A DNA stretch of 64,000 nt, taken from positions 620,001 through 684,000 of the forward strand of contig CAREDV010000001.1 in the NCBI GenBank assembly GCA_948964545.1. Direction: 5' to 3'. The notes under the pieces are model-generated. The model worked only from the letters and a program-made list of their open reading frames with translations, was not told where the DNA came from and did no database searches. How positions within the stretch are numbered: position 1 is the stretch's first letter; each line of letters opens with the position of its first letter. Origin of the DNA: an uncultured bacterium (GTDB taxonomy: Bacteria > Cyanobacteriota > Vampirovibrionia > Gastranaerophilales > Gastranaerophilaceae). Shown in pieces: positions 59,398-64,000 of this stretch. The position numbers were made by a program, and so were the translations under genes.

Positions 59398-60414
59398 TCA
59401 TAATGATAAAGGCAGTGCAATCGTAAATTTTGCACCATTGCCGATTTCGCTTTCTAAAGATATTGTGCCGTTATGCAGTTTTACAAGTTCTTGAGTAATA
59501 GCAAGCCCAAGCCCTGTTGAGTTTTGGATAGTGTTATCGACCTGCTCAAATTTTTCAAATATTTTTATCTGATTTTCAGGCGCAATTCCAATACCTGTGT
59601 CGGAAATTTCTATAACAGCTTTATCAGTCAGTTTTGTGCTAATTGTAATTTCTCCAGATTTGGGTGTGAATTTTATTGCGTTGCTCAGCAGGTTAAACAA
59701 AATCTGCTGAACCTTTTGATAATCAGCTTGTATGGTAAAATTTTTTATATTCGTAATTAATTTCTGCTTTAAAAGTGGTCGGATAATATTTATTGTTTCG
59801 TTAATAACCTGTTCTATTTCAAATTCTTGTAAATTGAGGGTTACCGCACCAGCCTCGATTTTAGACATATCCAGAATTTCATTAATCATCTCTAAAAGAT
59901 GAAGTCCCGATATTTTTATGTCGTTCAGATAATCTTTTTGTTTGTCGTTCAAAGAACCTGCAAGAGCGACCAAATCTGAAAATCCGAGAATAGAATTTAA
60001 CGGAGTTCTAAGCTCATGCGAAATATGCGAGAGAAATTTTGATTTTGTCTGTTCCGCTTTTTTAATCTCCAAATATCCCTCTTGCAATGCTGTAGTCTGC
60101 ATTTTCATAATCTCTGAAATTTCTTTATCTTTCAGCAGGTTTGAGATAATCACAGCACAGGTTTTGAAAATTTCTTTATCTTCATCAAAAAAATTTTCTC
60201 CTGTAAGTATTATTTCACCAAAGACTGTATTTTTTATTTTTAAATTTTCAGTCAAGCGTTTTTTGCCGTCTGTCTGCCCGAAAGAGTATTCAAGCCTTTG
60301 AGGGTTTGTATAATAAATATATCCGCTTTGAAAATCTATTACAGTTTTTAGCGTGTCAAATATTTTTGACGGTTCAATTTCAAAAAATTTATTTATAAAA
60401 TCTAAATTTTTCAT
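59398..60414 (-). CDS. soluble sensor histidine kinase
   Basis: 338 residues without membrane helices. An N-terminal GAF-like sensor region (about 1-105) is followed by a short coiled coil, HisKA with the phospho-accepting His in FLSHISHELRTPLNSILGF (about 128-146), and HATPase with N box NLLSNAIKF, G1 ISDTGIGIAPEN and G2 STGLGLAITQ. No response regulator is adjacent, so it is an orphan or hybrid-pathway kinase. It overlaps hpt by 4 bp. Confidence 0.9.
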   Translation of the reverse strand: MKNLDFINKFFEIEPSKIFDTLKTVIDFQSGYIYYTNPQRLEYSFGQTDGKKRLTENLKIKNTVFGEIILTGENFFDEDKEIFKTCAVIISNLLKDKEISEIMKMQTTALQEGYLEIKKAEQTKSKFLSHISHELRTPLNSILGFSDLVALAGSLNDKQKDYLNDIKISGLHLLEMINEILDMSKIEAGAVTLNLQEFEIEQVINETINIIRPLLKQKLITNIKNFTIQADYQKVQQILFNLLSNAIKFTPKSGEITISTKLTDKAVIEISDTGIGIAPENQIKIFEKFEQVDNTIQNSTGLGLAITQELVKLHNGTISLESEIGNGAKFTIALPLSL

Positions 60415-60929
60415 TTTTCAATATAGCCTATATATGTAAGGTTTCTGTAGTATCCGTCATAATCAAGTCCGTAGCCGACAAGGAATTTGTCATCAGCTTC
60501 AAAGCCGTAATAATCAGGTTCAACATCAGTCTGGCGCGTAATTTTTTTATCAAGAAGCGAGCAGAATTTTGTAGATTTTGTGTGAAAATTGCAGTTTAAA
60601 AAATCGAGTAAAAATTTCGCGGTTAATCCTGTATCCACAATATCTTCCACAATAAGCACGTTTTTACCGTTTAAATCAGGCAGTGAAATATCTACAGCGT
60701 TAACTTTTCCTGATGATTTAGTGCCGCCGTTGTAGCTTGAAAGTCTTATAAATTCCATTTTTAAAGGCATATTCAGGTGTTTGACAAGGTCTACCGCAAA
60801 CATTACAGCACCTTTAAGCGCACATACAACGTAAACTTCCTCTCCGTTGTAAAACTTATTCATTTCTTGTGCAAGTTCCTTAATCTTTGTCTGAATTTCT
60901 TGTTCACTGTACAAAACATTTATTTTCAT
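60411..60929 (-). CDS. hpt: hypoxanthine-guanine phosphoribosyltransferase
   Basis: A purine salvage enzyme converting hypoxanthine and guanine to IMP and GMP. The 172-residue product has the PRPP-binding motif VLIVEDIVDTGLT (about 91-103), the flexible loop RLSSYNGGTKSSGKV, and the usual C-terminal FLVGYGLDYDGYYRN. It follows tilS with a 4-bp overlap, the tilS-hpt order conserved widely in bacteria. Confidence 0.96.
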   Translation of the reverse strand: MKINVLYSEQEIQTKIKELAQEMNKFYNGEEVYVVCALKGAVMFAVDLVKHLNMPLKMEFIRLSSYNGGTKSSGKVNAVDISLPDLNGKNVLIVEDIVDTGLTAKFLLDFLNCNFHTKSTKFCSLLDKKITRQTDVEPDYYGFEADDKFLVGYGLDYDGYYRNLTYIGYIEK

Positions 60930-62119
60930 AGCTTACCTCTCAATTCAATAATATGTGTCGGTTTATCCGTAACTTTAATTTTGTCGTTTATACCTAATCC
61001 GCTTGCCCAGAGGACTTCACTGCCGCTGCAAAGCAAAATTATAGCATCTTTTTTGTGGTTTGGAACTTTTTTTTCATTCAAATATTTTTTTAATTTCTGA
61101 GTTCCGTGTGTGCCCAATGGTTGGATAATATCGCCATCTTTCCTGTATCTCAGAGTAAAATCTATTTTCTCTAAATTTACCAATGCCTTAAATTCTTTAT
61201 CACACGGGAATTTTATCTCGCCTTCAAAAGGTCTTATCGAGAAAACAAAATTATCAAATTCATATTCTCCGCAATCTCTTATGTGAATTTCTGCGCAGGA
61301 TTTTTCGCATTTTGTAATAATGTCTGTACATTTATCGCTTACAAACAGCCACAAATCTTTTGTTAATGACATTGTTTTACCTGATTTTGAATTTTTATTT
61401 TCATTAATAAATTCATAAATTTCATCAATTTTTTTTCGATCGTAATCAATGTTATGCTCAATTAAAAGCTCTCGGATTTTAAGTTTTTCTGGATTATCCT
61501 CGCAAGCAATTTGTGAAAGAGAATTCAGAGCATCCGTGACTTTGGGGTTAATCTCTCTCATTAATGGCAAAAGTTTTTTTCTTATAAGATTTCGTTTATA
61601 TTTTGTATCCTCGTTAGAGCTGTCATTATTAGGTTTTAGCCCTCTCTCTCGGCAATATTTTTCGATTTGTGCGCGGGTTGTTTTTAATAATGGACGGTAA
61701 AAAATATCTCTGTGCTCTGCAATTCCCTGCAAACCAGAAATACCTGTTCCTTTTATAATTCTGTATAATACGGTTTCTGCGTTATCGTCATAGTTGTGTG
61801 CAGTAAATACGACGTTAGAATTGAATTTTTCGGCACAGCGTTTAAAAAAATTGTATCTAGCTTCTCTTGCACAAGTTTCGTTATGAGGAACATCATCACT
61901 TAATGTTTCTGTATAAAATTTTATCCCGCGGGTTTTACAAAAATTCTCGCACACCATAGCTTCTCTAAGGCTTTCCTCGCCCCGCCAGTTGTGGTTTAAA
62001 TGCACAGCTACAACATCATAACCCTCAAGCATATCTAAAAGGCACATTGAATCGTATCCGCCCGAAAAAGCAACGATAAATGTGCCTGATAAATTGTATT
62101 TTTCTATGAAAGATTTAAT
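60926..62119 (-). CDS. tilS: tRNA(Ile)-lysidine synthase, apparent AUU start codon
   Basis: Adds lysine to C34 of tRNA-Ile(CAU) so that it reads AUA. The first ATG (62047) lies after the PP-loop, so it cannot be the true start. Extending the frame upstream gives IKSFIEKYNLSGTFIVAFSGGYDSMCLLDML, with the SGGxDS motif. Between this and the in-frame stop upstream there is no ATG, GTG or TTG. ATT at 62119, 9 nt after AGAGGG, is the best start (397 residues). The rest includes HNYDDNAETVLYRI, the KRNLIRKKLLP linker and a C-terminal domain. It overlaps the upstream Clp-N gene by 16 bp. Confidence 0.9.
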   Translation of the reverse strand: MKSFIEKYNLSGTFIVAFSGGYDSMCLLDMLEGYDVVAVHLNHNWRGEESLREAMVCENFCKTRGIKFYTETLSDDVPHNETCAREARYNFFKRCAEKFNSNVVFTAHNYDDNAETVLYRIIKGTGISGLQGIAEHRDIFYRPLLKTTRAQIEKYCRERGLKPNNDSSNEDTKYKRNLIRKKLLPLMREINPKVTDALNSLSQIACEDNPEKLKIRELLIEHNIDYDRKKIDEIYEFINENKNSKSGKTMSLTKDLWLFVSDKCTDIITKCEKSCAEIHIRDCGEYEFDNFVFSIRPFEGEIKFPCDKEFKALVNLEKIDFTLRYRKDGDIIQPLGTHGTQKLKKYLNEKKVPNHKKDAIILLCSGSEVLWASGLGINDKIKVTDKPTHIIELRGKL

Positions 62120-63459
62120 TTTTTCACACCCTCTTTGATTTCAACCGCATCTACACCCAATTGTTCTAATGCTTTCATAGCAAGAGAATTCGGCTCTGTC
62201 GTCAAAGCTAACAACATATGGGCAGATTCGATTTTTGTTTTATTATCTTTTTTTGCAAGTTTCCAGGCTGTTTCAAGAACTCTTTTTGCGCGTTCAGTGA
62301 ACACGATTTCTTTGTCAAAATATTCGTTGCCGAAACCGATAAGAGTTTCTACGACAGTTCTTGCATCTTTTATATTGATTTCAAGTTCCGACAGTACCTG
62401 ATATCCAACACCTGTAGCTTCTCCGATTATGCCGAGCAGAAACATTTCCGTTCCGACGATATTTCTGCCCAAACGTCTTGCTTCTTCTTTTGCAAGACGC
62501 AAGATTGTTAAAGTTTCAGGCATTTGTTTTTCAATAGGTTTGATAATTGCGTGTGCTAAATCATCATCAGGAATTCTTAATTCCTTTAAAATTTCATAAG
62601 CAATACCGCGTTTTGTTTTTAATAGTCCTAAAACCATATGCTCAGGCAAAACTACTGATGAACCGAGTTCTTTAGCGGTCTGCTGCGCCATATTCATTGT
62701 AGTAAAAGCATTTGGTGTAAATATAATTTGTCTGCCCTCGTATTCAGCTTGGCGCGACTGAATTTTAGCAAGTTTTTCTTCAAAATTGTCGCTTGTTACA
62801 CCGTATTGTGCAAAAATTTGGGCAAGCTGAGAATCTTTATCCTCGAGAATTGATGATAAAATTTGTTCTGTACCCAGAATTTCGTAATTTGATGTTGAAA
62901 GCTTGGAAACAGCTCGTTCAAAAATTTTTGACGCTTCATCATTATCAAAAATGTTGTCGGTCTGCTGAGCTTTATTATTTTCATCCCTATTTTCGTCAAT
63001 TTCGGGGTGATAAAGTCTTTTAGTTTTCTTTTGAACGAGTTTTTCAAGCAATGTTTTGGATTTGTAGATGTCAAACCCTAAATCTTCAAGGATTTTGACA
63101 TTATTGGATTTTTTATCAGAAAGCACGGATAGAAATAAATGTTCGTAAAGGATTGTCGGATTGCCTGATTTATTGGCAAGGTCAAGCGCTTTTTTAAGAA
63201 TTTCTTTGTACTCATCATCAAAAGGCAGTGTGTTTAAATTTTGAATTGATACAAAATGTTGATATTTATCAATTTCTTTTATCAGCTTTTCTCTTGTGAT
63301 GTCATAAGTCTTAAAAAGCTTTAAAGGTATACCTTTTGCTTCATCAAAAAGCGCAAGTAAAAGATATTCGGGGCCAACAGTTCTTGCTCCCGCTTCTTTT
63401 GCAACATTTTGTGATGTGCTTACTACATTTATTGCTTTTTCCGTAAATCTTTCAAACAT
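62104..63459 (-). CDS. Clp N-domain repeat protein without ATPase
   Basis: 451 residues made of six Clp_N half-repeats, i.e. three Clp R domains, at about 5-50, 82-130, 174-222, 247-296, 313-361 and 387-436 (for example FTEKAINVVSTSQNVAKEAGARTVGPEYLLLALF). No Walker A or B and no AAA+ module follow. Single ClpC/ClpA proteins have two half-repeats that bind adaptors; chloroplast ClpT proteins are N-domain-only parts of the Clp protease. This protein may be a multivalent adaptor or decoy for ClpC. GAGGAAT precedes the ATG, which overlaps the DUF1292 stop (TAATG). Confidence 0.8.
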   Translation of the reverse strand: MFERFTEKAINVVSTSQNVAKEAGARTVGPEYLLLALFDEAKGIPLKLFKTYDITREKLIKEIDKYQHFVSIQNLNTLPFDDEYKEILKKALDLANKSGNPTILYEHLFLSVLSDKKSNNVKILEDLGFDIYKSKTLLEKLVQKKTKRLYHPEIDENRDENNKAQQTDNIFDNDEASKIFERAVSKLSTSNYEILGTEQILSSILEDKDSQLAQIFAQYGVTSDNFEEKLAKIQSRQAEYEGRQIIFTPNAFTTMNMAQQTAKELGSSVVLPEHMVLGLLKTKRGIAYEILKELRIPDDDLAHAIIKPIEKQMPETLTILRLAKEEARRLGRNIVGTEMFLLGIIGEATGVGYQVLSELEINIKDARTVVETLIGFGNEYFDKEIVFTERAKRVLETAWKLAKKDNKTKIESAHMLLALTTEPNSLAMKALEQLGVDAVEIKEGVKKLNLS

Positions 63460-63716
63460 TATTCCTCTTCATCATCCATATTTTCTACATATTCTGCAAC
63501 TTTTTCGAATTCTTCATCGTCCTCGATTGTTTCGAAAAGATATTCTTCGCCGTCTTTTGATATTCTCATAAGAACAACTTCATCCGCATCTTCTTCGTCT
63601 GCTGGTAAAAGTAATGCGTATTCTTTTTCGTCAACTTCAACGATATCGAATAATTCGAATTTTACTACGTTACCGTTCTCATCAACGGTTTCAATGATTT
63701 GATCTTCTTCTGCCAT
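63459..63716 (-). CDS. DUF1292 (YrzB-like) protein
   Basis: An 85-residue, very acidic protein: EETVDENGNVVKFELFDIVEVDEKEY-like IETVDENGNVVKFELFDIV, then YALLLPADEEDADEVVLMRI and a DDEEFEKVAEYV end. This is the DUF1292 pattern. Its place next to ruvX is the same as in many Firmicutes, where the order is ruvX-yrzB. The function is unknown. Confidence 0.9.
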   Translation of the reverse strand: MAEEDQIIETVDENGNVVKFELFDIVEVDEKEYALLLPADEEDADEVVLMRISKDGEEYLFETIEDDEEFEKVAEYVENMDDEEE

Positions 63717-63729
63717 AATAGGTTTCCTT

Positions 63730-64000
63730 TCATCTGTTTAAATATTGTTCAAGTATTATTCGGGCGCTTTCAATGTCAACAAGCCCTTTGTCTTTTCTGA
63801 AATCTATTTTACGGGAACGCAAATTTTCTTCTGCTGTGTCAGAAGTTAATCTTTCGTCCTCAAAAATTATTTCAAAACCTGTAATCTGTGATGCAAAATC
63901 TCTGCAATCCTGTGCCTGCGCGCCCTCTGTTCCGTCCATATTGTAGGGAACACCTGCAACTATTTTTTTTACGTTATTTTCTTTTGCAATTTTTATGATT
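63730..64000 (-). CDS. ruvX: putative Holliday junction resolvase RuvX/YqgF, C-terminal part (cut by window edge)
   Basis: Translation from the right edge gives IIKIAKENNVKKIVAGVPYNMDGTEG, the RuvX signature, then FEDERLTSDTAEENL and VDIESARIILEQYL at the end. The RNase H-like fold is proposed to resolve Holliday junctions and to process pre-16S rRNA. About 90 residues are visible; the N-terminal part with the first catalytic Asp lies outside. It precedes DUF1292 on the same strand with 13 bp between. Confidence 0.92.
   Translation of the reverse strand, partial: IIKIAKENNVKKIVAGVPYNMDGTEGAQAQDCRDFASQITGFEIIFEDERLTSDTAEENLRSRKIDFRKDKGLVDIESARIILEQYLNR

Noticed and set aside
62045..62047. ATG at 62047 as the TilS start
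   Set aside because: It lies after the PP-loop SGGxDS, which the enzyme needs to bind ATP.
1..64000. CRISPR array, insertion sequence, prophage or defence island
   Set aside because: No spaced direct repeats, transposase, integrase, phage structural or nuclease-defence genes were seen; the window is core-genome in character.

Overview
The window is a gene-dense, AT-rich stretch of a bacterial chromosome made almost entirely of core genes, with short intergenic gaps and three tRNA genes. It has no rRNA, CRISPR array, insertion sequence or prophage. I infer a gut-type non-photosynthetic relative of Cyanobacteria (Vampirovibrionia/Gastranaerophilales). The reasons are the low GC content, type IV prepilins of the FTLAEVLITLGIIGVV kind, a protein with an N-terminal SFKG motif, uncharacterised membrane proteins, and Gram-negative-like envelope genes next to a GatD-type amidotransferase. 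This is an inference from gene style, not a phylogeny.

Layout. 1-7.5 kb: dnaE (cut by the left edge) behind two tandem WYL regulators, then anmK, a small protein, nnrD, trmL, and a prepilin whose start is separated from its body by a run of ten G. 7.5-12.8 kb: a reverse-strand envelope block (pgsA, Gfo/Idh oxidoreductase, glycosyltransferase, dacB, nitrilase, DUF374 acyltransferase). 12.9-19.4 kb: tig-clpP-clpX-polA. 19.4-25 kb: tlyA, tatD, gatD, gtrA, proS, a TPR protein. 25-31.5 kb: CHASE2-GGDEF cyclase, a 53-codon gene, rpmE, thyX, a transporter, and two tRNA-Arg genes around an SFKG protein. 31.5-39.1 kb: LCP enzyme, mgtE, argS, dusB, a large TPR protein. 39.2-41.9 kb: infC, tRNA-Phe, two pseudopilins. 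41.9-50.5 kb: a diverged PurD-like protein, a DnaJ-like protein, queE, def-fmt-aroH, a HerA-like pseudo-ATPase, nadD-yqeK. 50.5-56.6 kb: membrane proteins of unknown function, a strong 6S RNA candidate, CpaE and a CpaF N-domain-only protein. 56.7-64 kb: uvrB, histidine kinase, hpt, tilS, a Clp-N-repeat protein, DUF1292, and ruvX (cut by the right edge).

Four patterns cut across the genes. (1) At least a dozen genes have a -10 hexamer exactly 6-7 nt before their ATG, often with a TGn extension, which predicts widespread leaderless transcription; other genes have ordinary Shine-Dalgarno sites. (2) Eight convergent gene pairs overlap at their 3' ends. (3) infC and tilS have no usable ATG/GTG/TTG start and appear to begin at AUA and AUU. 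(4) Several proteins look like one domain of a known machine without its engine: CpaF N-domain, Clp N-repeats, a HerA-like protein with no P-loop, a PurD-like protein with eroded motifs. I see no defence or mobile system. The strongest candidates for something new are the G-tract prepilin, the leaderless promoter architecture, the engine-less proteins and the rare start codons.
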